This document shows, one piece after another, positions 26,801 through 38,866 of a DNA stretch of 64,000 nucleotides; within the stretch, counting starts at the first letter, position 1, and each line of letters starts with the position of its first letter. This DNA is from Larus michahellis (Eukaryota > Chordata > Aves > Charadriiformes > Laridae), in contig NC_133906.1 in NCBI RefSeq assembly GCF_964199755.1, forward strand, positions 7,936,001-8,000,000, read 5' to 3'. Position numbers and translations under genes: made by a program. The notes under the pieces were generated by a model, which was not told the origin of the DNA, made no database searches, and was given only the letters and a program-made list of their open reading frames with translations.

Positions 26801-29800
26801 GAAAAACAGCTAAATGATTTCCCCAAAGCTTCTTCCACATAACACTAGCACATACCAGCCAACTGTACACAGAGATTTGAGTACCAGTTTCAGGCTGCAG
26901 GGTCGCTGGTTTTGGGGGAGGGGAGGAAAGAGACATGAAGAAGGATTCCTAGACACATTCCCAATCTCTCAATGAACTTGTGCAGCAGCTGCTAACAGTG
27001 GATTGAGACAATACCGTACAGCTTCTCAGCTAAGAGTAAGGAACAAGTCATACAAGTTCAGCTTGCAGACTAAAGCCATTTCTACTAGGTAAACAATTTT
27101 TATTTCTGTACTATTACCTTAGTAACCCTCCAAGGAAACACACATTTAGACTTAGCAGATGTCAGATTTAAGGTAGTTTCCATATTGTTAGAAATATGCC
27201 TCACTTTTCAGCTGAAGCTCAGAGACATGACTTTTAACTTGGAACAAACTGGTCTAAATTGTCATTTTAGAACAAATTCATCTGAGATGCTTTAAGACAG
27301 GTTTATGGTCCCTTCCAACTAACAATTCTATGATTCTACGTGAGTGATGCCACATATGCGAACAGCATACAAGCACTAACTCACTAACTATTACCTTTTT
27401 CTTGTTGAAGCAATTGACACCTTTCATTCAGTTCTTTTATCAGTTTAGATGATTCTTCCTCTTTTGTTTTGAGGGTATCCCTCAGGATCCCATTATCTTG
27501 GTCTTTCTTTATCAGCATCTCTTCCATCTGGGCAACATCTAGTTTGTATTTCTCAACTGTTTCTGCAACACTACTGTAGGAGAAAAATCAGGTATTTGTT
27601 AATTTTGTTTGTAAGCTTACACTTCAACACACAGGAAAAATGCTTGGGGACTCTTCCTGTTTCCAAAAGGAACACTGCCTTCACCTACTTTCCCACACAC
27701 AAGTTTTTTTAATTAACTTTTCTTAATGTGCAATTAAAAGCAGTGTATTTCAACATCAATGTTTTATTTCAAAAGAAGCTTATACAATCACACAAATAAA
27801 ATATAATGGTTTAAGACAGAATTAGTCACTATAATTGATTTACAGATGACTGCTACATCCAGTTTTTTTAAAAGCTGAGTTTTGACAGAAAAGCATACAC
27901 ATTAATAAACCAGATTTTACAAGAATAAGCAAAATCTTAAGACACATGTTAATGAAGAATCTCTTAATAAGTAAATTGACAGTGGGGCAGGGGAGAATGA
28001 ACTATTTAAATACTTTTGTATTTTTACCATGTTCTCAGCTAGGGACACATTAATGTCCTAGTTAGGCTGGTTAGAGTTTCAGTTGGTTACAAGGCAGTAG
28101 ATTAGTGATTTTTAGAGTCAGACTGATGCTCATACATACATAATTCATCACAACTCTTAAATGCAAATTGGAGTATTGTAAAGTTCACCGGAATCCAAGA
28201 TTGAGGGCTTTTTTTCCCTACTGTACATTGTTTTACAAGCAAGGGATAAAAGACATTACTGCCAGTACCTTAGAGGAAAAGGATTTCACTTGATTTATGT
28301 ACAAAAAAATCAGGTTAAAAAAATATTTCAGAATCTTGATACAAAAAGCACATTTAGAAAGATAATTAAAATATTTTACAACTCCTTTACATTGTGTGGA
28401 AAAATACCTGATTTCTTTCCTCTCTCTATTTTAATACTGTTAAACAGAATTGTTGCCAAGGTTCTACTTCACCAGTCACAAGCAAGGCTGTCTTTTACCT
28501 CTTTTAACTTACCCAGTCCAACTCAAGAGCAATTTGTTAGTACCTGAGCTCTGTGATATATTCCAGGAGTTTTTCAGTGTCAGACTTTTCTTCAACTTTC
28601 TCTCTCTCAGTAGCAGATCTAAAACCAGGAAATTTTTCATGATGGATGTATTTAAACAAATTCAGAGCTACTTGTAAGCTATTTGTTTACAGATAAGCAA
28701 GTAGAAATAAACTATTGAATCACAACTTAGTAATAATACATACTTTTCATAATCCAGTTCGGCTGACAAACTGGTATTGGCTCTAAGAGGTGATTCTACC
28801 CTCTTTTGATAATTGTTCCATATGGTCTTCTTTGTATTAAAGATGCTGAGCTGTATCCTGCCACAAGCAAATATGCTAAAAGAGCTGCATTAGCTAGACA
28901 AATTATCATTTCCTTCCTTCATGAATTGCACTACCTGGATTATTAGCTTTGTGTATTTTAACTCTAATGTAAGTATAAAGATTCTGCTCATATTTGAACA
29001 CTTGGATGTCAATTAAATGCAGAAAGCATAAGAAGGGTGCTGCAGTGCCAATCATGCAAAACTGATATAAAATATACCTTATAAGTTCATCTTTCTTAGG
29101 TCACCATCCTCAGAAATAGCCTATATGTTAGCACACTGTTCCTGTGCGGCAACTGACATTATTTGGGCAGAATAGAAAGTGTTGATTTGGACTCTCTCTT
29201 CCTACATACAGCTGCTACAGCCAAGACACTTCACAGTTGCCTTTCTTGAGAGAATGTGGCTAATGTGGAGCAACTCTGAAGACACCACAACTGCTCTTCA
29301 ACACACTTCGCTGGAGAACACACATGTTCATCGAATCTGTGTAAAATGCCTGGCTACTGAATTAGGATCTCAGCCCCTGGTCCAATGTTTTTTCTTTTTT
29401 GCCTATTCCTAATTTACTCATCTAAAGGGCCAGACACTGAAGTATCCAACCTACATGAAAGTCTTGCTCCAAGATAAATGACAATTCTTTTCTCAAGATA
29501 CATGTCTTCCCTCCTCACCCCATAGCCAAGAGAACTCCACCCGTACCACGCTGGAAGACAGAGTTGAGATGATATGGTTTGTCTTCTGGAAAAAGGTTAG
29601 ATACACTAGAGGAACAATATTGTATATGTTCATTTTATAAGAATACAGCAGTTCCTAAAATTTCATCAATCAAATTTATTCCAGGTCACAAACACTAATT
29701 ATTTCTGTTCCTTCTCAATAAGGAGACAGTGTGTATTTTTCCCTAAACTATATGCTTACTGTAAGGTATAAGCATGTAAGCACAGCTAGATGATGTAATG

Positions 29801-32800
29801 TCATCTAGGTCAATTCCTTTCCTTACTACTTACAGTTTTTCTTCTAACTGTGCTACTTTTCCTTTTGAATGCTCTAGATTCCTTTGCACTTCCTGCAGCT
29901 TCATTTCCATGTTTTCCTGCTTTGCAAGTGCAGTCTTAAAAAAAGACACAAAAAACACATGTTAGCACCAAAATGAGATTTAGTAGAAAAATAAATCAAT
30001 TGTCTAAGAGACAGTAGTAAACTGAAATTAATTCATAACTACAATTCAATGCTAGCACTTGCTACTATGCTCAATGTGATTCAAAGTATCCCTCTGTAAA
30101 GATATCAGCCCTTTGTTAAAACAAAAACAACCACTACACCCCAAAAAATGCAAACGTGTTTAAGAGCTTCAAACTATACCAGCTTTCAAAGAAACTAATA
30201 GTCTGACCAACAGATTGATATTGTGACAGAGTTATTTCTAGGCTTCCTTACTTGAACTCAGATTTACTCTGCACATCAACAGCAAAATCAAGAACACTCA
30301 TCATTTGATCTCTCTTTCTCTATTTTCACTCTACAGAAAATAGAATAATCTACCAAGCTGAGGACAGAAATAAAACATGATCTGCAATTCTGTTGTAAGC
30401 ACTTCATTGCCTGCTCCTGAACAGCTCAGAATTACTACCCTGTGCAATGCAAATGGTCATACCTTTTCCTTAGCGTCCCTCTTGTTTCTGAGCTTCATTA
30501 ACTCCATGCACAGGCTGCTCATTTTCTTCTGCACGCCATCTTCAGACAGCTTATTAGAGATGAACATAAACCCACTAAGCTTAGCTTCTTCATATGAATT
30601 ACTCTTCAAACAATGTTTTAAAAGTGTCCCCGTCCCACACATAACACTGATTTCTACCCATCCTTGAGACAGGCGTTAGGAGGTCCCACCCTGTCTTTAG
30701 AAGGAAGTGCACAAGATCCCAAACCAGACATGCTCTATCCCTATGGCAATGAAGGGACACAGGGAATGTGAAAATAGATTCTGAGCAGCAACTAAAGTTT
30801 CCTCTTGCCCAGGGAGCTTAATAAGCACATATTTGCTTTGACTTTGCTGTTATTTGTCTGAATACCTTTGATTTTAGTAGTTCGTTAGTTCTTGTTAGTT
30901 CCAGAAGCTGTTTTTTCAGGCATGCAACATTTGCCAAAAGAGATGTTTTCTCCTGAACTGCAGCACTCAGCTTTGCTTCCATCTTAACAAAATCCTCATC
31001 CAGAGCCTTAAGTTTTTTATCCTGCTCTCCACGCTCTCTCACTAATGCACGAATCTAAAACAAAAGAGGTATTTCCTTTATTTCCTACTATTATTCTTCT
31101 TAAATAACATCACTAGTTTATATCTGTCATTTTTCTTAGAGAGGCTAAGTATCCAAACTGTATTAACTTTCATTCAGAATACGTATCTTCCAATTATGTC
31201 ATTCACAGGAAAGCAGAGAACAGAATCACCACAAACACCTATTATTAGACACCATACATTTGCAGTCCTAGCATTTCATCTGACTTATTTTGTGCTACTT
31301 AGCCAATACAACATGTTAAAGTTAGAACACTCTTAGCTTCAACTTGCAACAGAAGCCAACTCTCCTCTTTGGCTGTGGAATGGAAAGACAGAATGTGACA
31401 TTTGAGACATGAGGCATAGATTAGTACACAGAAGTGTACTGATAAGGAAAAGCTAGCTGCCTCTTACATTTTAAAATTATGTAAAGTATTAAACAAAAGT
31501 CTCAGCAAACAGTTGTTAAATAAAACAGAAACTTTTTAGGGTAGAGAACTTAGGACTTGGTTCTCCCCCCTTTTTTAAAAAACAACAAAACAAAACTGGT
31601 TGCATAGCTGTTCATGATCAGTAGGAATTTATGCAATTCCGTTAACAAACCCAATGTTTTCTACACACCACAACATTTGATAATCTCTGCTCTACACAGG
31701 GCTCTTTGCAAACTATTTGTATGCTGTGTTATGCAAAGGAGGTTAATTTTACCAGCTTGTGTGTTTAATTATGGTAAGTGGGAAACATTACAGGATTGCA
31801 CTCCCATAATGCATTCGTACCTCCTTCTCCAGTGTCTTCTGTTTCTTTTTCTCTTTCATAAGGATAAAGTCTTTTTTAGGCTTCAGAGTCGCATTAACTG
31901 GCTTTTGAAAACAGATGTGTTAGAAATATTTAAACTGATCTCTAGCTGCATACTAGTTTAACAACCCAGTCAAATATAAGAGTGGATGCCTTCATATAGA
32001 CAATACTATTAAAGATACACAAACAAAATAAAAAGCAAACAGCTCTCTTCCACACATAGGGCAGACAAGTATCAGGGTAGGATGGGTTTTACCATTGTAC
32101 TTTCTCATAAGCATTACTCCGAACAGACAGCTCATAACCATTGTGACAGGAAGGAGACTAAGAAACTTTGAGACATTAGCACCCCCTAAACTTCAGAAAA
32201 AACACTTTAATCTCTTAACCACAGGTTGGTTTGCAAAATTTCATCCTACAACAGGACATCCTACACAGGAGTACTAGTAAACTACATTAGTAAGTCAGGG
32301 TTATAGTTTTTCAACTGGTTAAGCTATGCATCTTCAAATCCATATCCTTGCACATTGCCCTGAGAGCCTGTATATACAGTATTATCCGCTCTTTGTTTCT
32401 TTTACCACTAGGTTTCTGCTATACCCTGTCCACTGTACGAAAGCAGAAACACGGTCTTCTTAAAAAGAAGCAGGTACACCATAATTACGTGGTGAGCAAG
32501 AGGCAAAACCCCACAACATTGTAACACTGAAGACTCTGTAGTCCCAATCACACAATTTCCAAAGGTTCTGCAATTTCATTTTTCCTTCTGAGTTATTAAG
32601 GAATACAGGCACAATAACGTCTTTTATGGTTTACTCAGGTAGGTTAGTAGTAACTGTATAAAGTGGCTATATGATTTAACTAGTCACAATGAGCTTTAGC
32701 TGGAATTTAATAGTGCTACAGACACCATAGATGAGTCTTACTGTTGATCCGAGAGATGCAAGTCTCCTTCCAGTTACAGGGGTGGGTGCACTCTTCTCAC

Positions 32801-34697
32801 TGTTCAGATTTGTCTCACCTGCAGAAGGACATAGAAAAGAATGGTGAAGGAAGAAGGTGTGCATGCACATGGTGAGGGAAAAATTTAACCACACTAGACA
32901 AGATCAATTGGCTTTTTATAGAAAAGACAGAATGCCACCTGGTTATTAGACTATCCACTTCACAACCCAATGCCAGCTGTTTATTTCATTATAATTCAGC
33001 AGTTGAATATTAGTCATCTGAGCACTTGAGAGAGTTTAGAGAGAGACTACCAGATGAGAGTCAGTTTTGAGAATTCAGCTTCTGCCAAGTTTCCCCCCCA
33101 CCATCCAGATCCATGCTGTCAGTTTTCAACTGTGGCATGTGCTATATCTGAAAAACCCATGAAAATATCAGTAAAAACAAGATTAATGAAGTAGTTAAAT
33201 AATTTCTTTGACCTCCAGAGGTCCCCCTAATTAGCAGAAGTCACATATAAAGCTATTTTTGAAGATTCAGTTAGACATGTTTTTATAGCTGCTATTTCCT
33301 TGAGCTGTAAGATAGGCAGAGAGATCCCACAACGTAAACCAAATTCTAAACAGGAACACAGCAGTAACAGCATGTAAGCATTAACAATTGTAGCATTCAA
33401 AAATAGCATACCACCGTGTTCTGTGCAACTTTTAAGACTACTTACTCTTCTGTTTCCTAACCCGTTGACATGTTTCAGAGGGCAGAGAACTTTTCAGTGC
33501 ATCTGAAGATTTAACATCGTAGGATCCTTGCAGTGGGGTACATACTAGAAATGAGATTTTCAGAACAGCAGAAAACTGTTAAGGTAAATGATATGGTTTT
33601 CAATTTTACTGAGTTGAACCTGGCAATGCATTTAAGTTAAATCCTTTTAACAAAAAGAAAAGCAAACAAACAACTGGAGTCTCAGTTCTCCTCATCCTCC
33701 ACCTAAACATGAAGAAAATATACAGCGCACAGTGTGGGAAGGGCTTCTTTTATCACACTATAAAATTAGAAACAGATTTAGATATACAATATTGCAAGGC
33801 ATCTTATTAGTGATAGCTGTGCATTAACTTCCATAAAGAGAAAACCCAAGTGGTTAGAGGATCTTGATGCTTAATTGGTGAAAGAGCCAGTCTAAAGTAT
33901 TAAAGGCTAAAAAGCAAACCTTTTTTTAAAAAAAAACTACTTCTTTTTTAGAAAAAGCTACTTAGATGTTATTGAATGCCAAACTTTTCCTCCAAAGAAC
34001 TAAGTTACTTAAACATTTTTAAAAAATAAAGTTTTTTAATAATTCATTTTAAGCAAAACAGCAGAGAGAAACAAGATGGCTACAAATTCTTCATACAATT
34101 ATCGCTATAGTCGGGTGGTCTCAAGCCCAATAAATGCTTACCTACTTGCTTCAGCTTTCTGCAAATAAGAGCAACTTCATTTATTATGAGAACAAGTGAC
34201 AATAGCAGAGAGGCATTCAGCAACAGCCAAAAAGTCATCGTGAGAAACTTTTACATTAGAAAACGCCCTGAGTAGCTTCAGTTATGACTGGTTCAGTACA
34301 TTTCTTTGGTAGCTTTGTATCACAATACCAGAAGGTTAGAAAAACACTGGTTTATCACTGTTTTGTTTAATACGTGCATATAGGTATATGTTCACTGCTA
34401 CATTTAGTAGCCGTTTACTTACGACCAGGATTCGACATGAAGTCGGAATTTTTCCTCCTCAGAAGGAGACTCCTACAAGCGCTCAGACAAGAGGCCCTCA
34501 CACATGCTGTTACAGGCAACTCCCCTCACGGGGGGAGCAAAGGTTCTGGGGCGCACTGAGGCAACCGCAGGCCAGTTCCCCTTCCCTCAGGCACGACTAG
34601 GAAGGCCCCAGGCTCCCTTCCCTCCACCACCCGAAGCCGGGCCGCACGTACCAGAGCTGTGGTTGAAGCGGCGGAGCGGAGCTCTGGAGAAGGCCAT
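20866..34697 (-). CDS. HMMR: Hyaluronan-mediated motility receptor (RHAMM, CD168)
   Basis: Long coiled-coil protein of mitotic spindle and centrosome that also binds hyaluronan. Coding exons in order: 34697-34652, 33544-33446, 32818-32742, 31901-31821, 31054-30866, 30549-30463, 29934-29834, 28857-28744, 28618-28544, 27573-27395, 26549-26401, 26085-25871, 25249-25133, 24296-24138, 22694-22542, 22434-22335, 22093-21917, 21384-21222, 20891-20866. Phases all agree; 2307 nt encode 768 residues. Recognisable blocks: N-terminus [18 protein letters not shown] near 27, [12 protein letters not shown] near 160, [12 protein letters not shown], the hyaluronan-binding basic motif [11 protein letters not shown] at 688-698, and FDPSKAF with a KEN box at 749-751 followed by PPKTP. 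The eighth exon (38 residues) has no human counterpart that I recall. The last exon (VEQLARYS) differs from the human tail and is the least certain part. Confidence 0.95.
21917..22093 (-). other. HMMR: HMMR exon carrying the hyaluronan-binding motif
   Basis: This 59-codon phase-0 exon encodes [20 protein letters not shown] followed by [11 protein letters not shown]. That is a B-X7-B type basic motif: K and R residues separated by seven residues, the known hyaluronan-binding signature of RHAMM and related proteins. It also overlaps the conserved C-terminal spindle-targeting coiled coil. The donor is a weaker GTTTGT. The block is nearly identical to the mammalian one as I remember it, in contrast to the divergent N-terminal third. 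Confidence 0.85.
27290..27342 (+). repeat. CR1 LINE 3' tail remnant in HMMR intron
   Basis: It contains GGTCCCTTCCAACTAACAA followed by TTCTATGATTCTA, the typical 3' end of avian CR1 elements with their short ATTCTATG-type terminal repeat. Only about 50 bp is recognisable; the rest has decayed or was never copied (5' truncation is usual for CR1). Orientation is + , antisense to HMMR. Confidence 0.75.
28744..28857 (-). other. HMMR: Extra in-frame 114-nt HMMR exon (possible cassette exon)
   Basis: Acceptor GGCAG/G and donor AAAA/GTATGT flank 114 nt that are open in the HMMR frame. It enters in phase 2 and leaves in phase 2. With it, the protein gains 38 residues (about 228-265; begins [16 protein letters not shown]). 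Skipping it joins CT to A, keeps Leu, and gives [16 protein letters not shown], which aligns without a gap to human EGKLVSIEKEKIDEKS as I recall it. The insert is poorer in heptad leucines and charged residues than its surroundings, so it may interrupt the coiled coil. Use in mature mRNA cannot be judged from DNA. Confidence 0.55.
34423..34438 (-). other. HMMR: Candidate alternative HMMR first coding exon
   Basis: Inside HMMR intron 1 an ATG at 34438-34436 is followed by five codons (M-S-N-P-G) plus one base and a perfect donor GTC/GTAAGT. It leaves phase 1, exactly as the main exon 1 does, so splicing to 33544 would keep the HMMR frame ([17 protein letters not shown]). It lies about 260 bp downstream of the main start, at the edge of the CpG island. 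There is no direct evidence of a separate promoter. It could be chance. Confidence 0.25.
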
Positions 34698-34909
34698 GGC
34701 AGACTGAACCCCCCGCGCCGCGGCCGCCTCAGCGTTCAAAGGCACCAACGGCCACCACCACGCGCCGCGAGCAACCAATCACCTTCTCCGGCTGCGGGCT
34801 GGCTCGGCCAATCAGCGCCGCGGACACGGAGCAGGCGCGTAGGGTGGGTAGTCCTTTCGCGCTGCGCGCGTGCGCAGGGTGGTGCTGCGGTGTGGGGCCG
34901 CCGTCCCCC
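34698..34909. promoter_or_regulatory. Bidirectional HMMR/NUDCD2 promoter with two CCAAT boxes and a CHR
   Basis: Only 212 bp separate the HMMR ATG (- strand) and the NUDCD2 ATG (+ strand), in CpG-rich DNA. CCAAT boxes are at 34775-34779 and 34808-34812, starts 33 bp apart. A TTTGAA element (CHR consensus TTYGAA, read on the - strand) is at 34740-34735, 35 bp from the nearer CCAAT box and 38 bp before the HMMR ATG. This is the layout of G2/M genes: NF-Y bound to CCAAT boxes about 31-33 bp apart, and DREAM or MMB bound to the CHR. It fits mitotic expression of HMMR. The function assignment is inference from motif and spacing. Confidence 0.75.
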
Positions 34910-37900
34910 ATGTCGGCTCCCTTCGAGGAGCGTAGCGGGGTAGTGCCCTGCGGGACGCCCTGGGGCCGCTGGTACCAGACCTTGGAGGAGGTGTTCATCG
35001 AGGTGCGGGTGCCGCCGGGCACTCGGGCCAAGGACGTCCGCTGCAGCCTGCAGAGCCGGCACATCGCGCTTTCCGTGGGGGGCCAGGAGCTGCTGCAGGT
35101 ATGGGCCGGCCCGGCGGGGGCGGTAGGCCTGTGAGGGCCCCGGGGTCTGAGGGCGCTTCGCTGCCTCCCGAGGGGATTAAAAATACCTGTCTGCGTTGTG
35201 CCTTTTTTTTTTTCTTCTTTAAATATCGAGATTTTGGTAAATCAAACATGGAACATACTAGAAACAGTTTTGTCTAACTGCACGATCTTTAAAGACGGTA
35301 GATATGGTTTAGTGATGGTTTTTGTCAGAGTTAGGTTGATGGTTGGACTAGATGATGTGAAAGGTCCCTTCCAACCTAAGCGATTCTATGATAGGAAAAA
35401 TAAAGATGATAAGTTCAGAGATTTACTTTCACATTGGTAGCAAACGGTTCTTTGTAGCATAATGTATATAGATGGCTCCATAGCTGTATGTTACCCTTGG
35501 CAGAAACACTGGCTTTTTCATGGCAACTCTATTAAAAGTGACATTACCCTCTGAGAAACACAAGCCCTTTTAATGAATTGAGATACTGAAACTGTGACAG
35601 CTATTTTTACTGTATTAAATGCTTCATTAAAAAAAAAAAAAAGTTGTGTAACAAAAAATAATTCTTTGATCGTCTATGTGCAAGTAAGATTATACATAGG
35701 GCCAGATCACCCTGTTCATTTTCAGTAGAAAACAAGGTAAGTTGTGAGCAAAACTTCACAGTGACATATGAACTGGTTACTGATGGGGTTTTCCTGTTTT
35801 GTAATAGCATACATGTTTTTTGCAGGGTAAACTTTTCGACTCTACAATAACTGATGAAGGAACGTGGACGTTAGGTAATAACCTACATCTGATGACATTA
35901 TGAGGGCAGTAGAACTTCTCAAAATACGCTGCAGAAGAGTTTACCCTTTTTGTTTTTTAAATGGGAAAGATTACTTTCTTCCCTGTACGTAGCTTCGTAA
36001 AAAAGACAATCCTTATTGCCAGACTAAGGAACTGAGATAGCACAAAAGCCCTGGAGATTAAGGTTAATGGAAAAATGCCATATCTTGGAAGGTAATAGTC
36101 AATGGATTAAAAACACTTCCATATATTGAGAAGTTTTTTGGAAACCCTCGTTAAAGCTGTACAATTATGGTACAGTTATTGGTCTGTGCCTCTCTATAAT
36201 TGTTACTTCTCTTTTTTCTCTTTCTCTTTTGCATTATATTCTTGTGATAGGTGACATTATGTGCATTATATTTCTGAGATGGGTGACAAAACCTACAGTC
36301 CAAGAAAATCAAAAAGCAATCTAAAAATCACACTAAGGTACCAACAACAGATAATGAGCAAAAAAAGCTTCTCTGATCGTTGCATCATAAATATTGTAAA
36401 GTGTTCTCAATATTTTGCGTTTTGACAATCATATTTGTGGATTGTGCTTAATGTTTTCCAATGGTGGATTTTGTTTTCCATTCAATATTTGTTCTAAATA
36501 TTGGTTAATGATTTAGTAACTTAAGCATGAAAACTAGAAGTGTAAACAAACATAGTGAAGTGAAGCCTACTCTTTTCCAGTATGGGAATAATCTTCAAAA
36601 TACACTTTATAATGTTGTATTTATTCAGTTAAGTAGAACTAAACATCCTACATGTTAACTTTGAAAGGTACTTGCAATACATTGTTTATAACCGTACTGT
36701 CTGTGTTTAAAAAAAATTCATTATACCTCCATATGTTGCTAAAACTTATGGCTTTTATTGGTAATAACTCTCTGTAAAGCCTGACCTCAAATCCTTCGTT
36801 GTTGCCTTAGCTGAGCTGTATATATTAATAGATGAAATCTTTTCTCTGTTGTGAAGCTCTCTAAAAGGTTAGTGTATATTTGCAATAGAAGTACTTGTGA
36901 ACTATGTTTTAAAACCTTAAAAACAGCTTCAGCATTTTACAGGCCAGAAAGGGGAAAGATGGCTGTATACGCTATCTTTCCTTCAGCCTTTCTGTTTCTT
37001 GTGAACGTTTGTTTATTTATCAATAACCCTGTTGGCATTAAGAATTTAAATTACATCACCAAAAAAATCCTGTGCTTGTTAACGGTGAGTTCACCAAAAC
37101 AACAAAAAACCATAGCACATAGGACTGAGTTTAATGATTGTTTTATGTGTTTGTTTTAATTCAATAGAAGACAGGAAGCTGATACGAATTGTTCTAATGA
37201 AGACAAATCGAGATGCTGGAAATTGTTGGACATCTCTGTTAGAAAATGAATATGCTGCTGATCCTTGGGTGCAGGACCAGATGCAAAGAAAACTTACACT
37301 GGAGCGATTCCAAAGAGAGGCAAGTTAAAGGACCATAATTCCTCCTTATATTTTGTGTTTGCACACAGAGGTTAGGCCATGAAAGCTGAGCAAAATTGTT
37401 CTGCTGTCCAGTGCCATGGAAACATACAGTTTAAGATGTAAAAATATATGTACAGATATATATACATAAAGATATATATATATATATAGCATGCTTACGG
37501 GGCTTTATCAGCGTACTTTCAAGAGGTTGTTCTGTCTGTAGTCTGTCTGACAGTTTTGTGAAAAGTTAGGATGAGGTTGGGAGAAGGGTATTGCTGTTTT
37601 AGGGTTTGTTGCATAATACTAAACTTTTAAGTTAGGCTACACACAATTGCTGTTATTATCTAGAATTGTAACAGCTGTATTTACAACAAACTTCTTACAT
37701 CAAGGTCTATTAAATATGTTTGTTTATAACATCAGATGATATAGAATAGTTAGCTGGAAAATATTCTCCTTGCCCTTTTACTAAAATTGCTTGAATTGTT
37801 TTGGTATACCTTTAGCATGCAACTATTCCTATGCATGTCTGCAGAGTTGCAGAATTACTACTTAACAACTGAACCAGCATGCTACATCCTGCAACAAAGA

Positions 37901-38376
37901 ACATAATTTTTATGAAACTTATGATCCAACACAGCAGGTACTTATATTTTCAAATAGGAGTTTCAAGGGACACCAGAAGCCAGAATTTTTTCTTAAACTT
38001 TCTTTGATGTTTCTTTACTGGGAGATATAACTGCTTGCCAACATAGAACAGCATTACAAAGTCACTTCAGCAGTAGGCAATCAAACTATGACAATTTAAG
38101 TTTTATTTGTTGATGTATTTTCCAAGAACTTCAGTGCCATGACAAATGGATGACAAGTTGATCTTTGTACGTCCTTGTTACAGACTATTAATAGAAGCCA
38201 TTTTGGACTTTTTGTTTGTTGTTTGTTTGGTTTTTTTAAACATTTTGATTACAAATAATCTGTCTATTAAACTTTTCTTTTACCTCCATCAGAACCCTGG
38301 ATTTGATTTCAGCGGAGCAGAAATTTCTGGAAATTACAGCAAAGGAGGGCCAGACTTTTCTAGTCTTGAGAAGTAA
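34910..38376 (+). CDS. NUDCD2: NudC domain-containing protein 2
   Basis: Small NudC-family co-chaperone that works with HSP90 and stabilises LIS1, affecting dynein-dependent processes. Coding exons: 34910-35098, 35826-35874, 37168-37319, 38293-38376. They sum to 474 nt and encode 157 residues, the human length. Start MSAPFEERSGVVPCGTPWG is essentially the human N-terminus. A CS/p23-like beta-sandwich domain follows (about residues 17-105; WYQTLEEVFIEV, then GTWTLEDRKLIRIVL), then the helical region DPWVQDQMQRKLTLERFQ and the tail GPDFSSLEK. The ATG chosen is the one matching family N-termini; an upstream in-frame ATG at 34844 is not used in relatives. Intron 3 (37320-38292) begins GC rather than GT (GAG/GCAAGT ... 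CATCAG/AAC). Transcribed divergently from HMMR; convergent with CCNG1. Confidence 0.97.
35290..35392 (+). repeat. CR1 LINE 3' fragment in NUDCD2 intron 1
   Basis: It contains GGTTGGACTAGATGATGTGA, then AAGGTCCCTTCCAACCTAAG and CGATTCTATGAT, the diagnostic 3' end of chicken-repeat-1 elements. Roughly 100 bp, + orientation, 5'-truncated as is usual. This is the clearest hint that the genome is avian (CR1 also occurs in other sauropsids). Confidence 0.9.
37441..37489. repeat. AT-dinucleotide microsatellite in NUDCD2 intron 3
   Basis: Interrupted (TA)n stretch, the longest pure part at about 37472-37488. It lies 120 bp downstream of the GC donor of this intron. Confidence 0.9.
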
Positions 38377-38860
38377 ACTGTTCATCTGTGTTCCTTGGGG
38401 GGAATTACAGACTTAAGGACTGGAATCATGTAACTGCTGAAGACTTCAGTGATCTCTTCAACGGATTATTGTCAAGTAATTACTTCAGTGAAGAGAAAGA
38501 TCTCTTCCAGTAGAATGAAGACAAAGTGTTATCAGCTGATTTATAAGCTGCAATAACTTTCTAGTACTAAATGACAAACTATAGAGAAAGGTGTACATAA
38601 AGTAACATCTTTAAGCAGAGTGTTGGGTTTGGGTTGTTTTTTTTTAAAAAAAAACCACCAGAGTAAACTAGTCAGTTATAAATACACCACTTCTCTTTAT
38701 GCAAGAATATCTTATTCACTGTTGAAGAACAGATGTTATAAGCAAGATATTTAATATTTTCTCTTAACTTGCAATGGGAAGGATGGCCACAGTTACACTT
38801 TCCCTCTGTAGTAGTCCTCTGAGAACTCATAAATCTCATTCTAAAAAAGTGACTTACTTA

Positions 38861-38866
38861 AATAAA
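38861..38866 (+). terminator. NUDCD2: Candidate NUDCD2 polyadenylation signal AATAAA
   Basis: An AATAAA on the sense strand, 485 nt after the stop codon. Another at 40251-40256 would give a 3' UTR of about 1.9 kb. Both are followed by ordinary AT-rich sequence, and alternative polyadenylation is plausible. Confidence 0.5.

Noticed and set aside
34374-35249. Open frames on both strands around the HMMR/NUDCD2 promoter
   Set aside because: Shadows of HMMR exon 1, NUDCD2 exon 1 and CpG-island composition; no independent splice or homology support.
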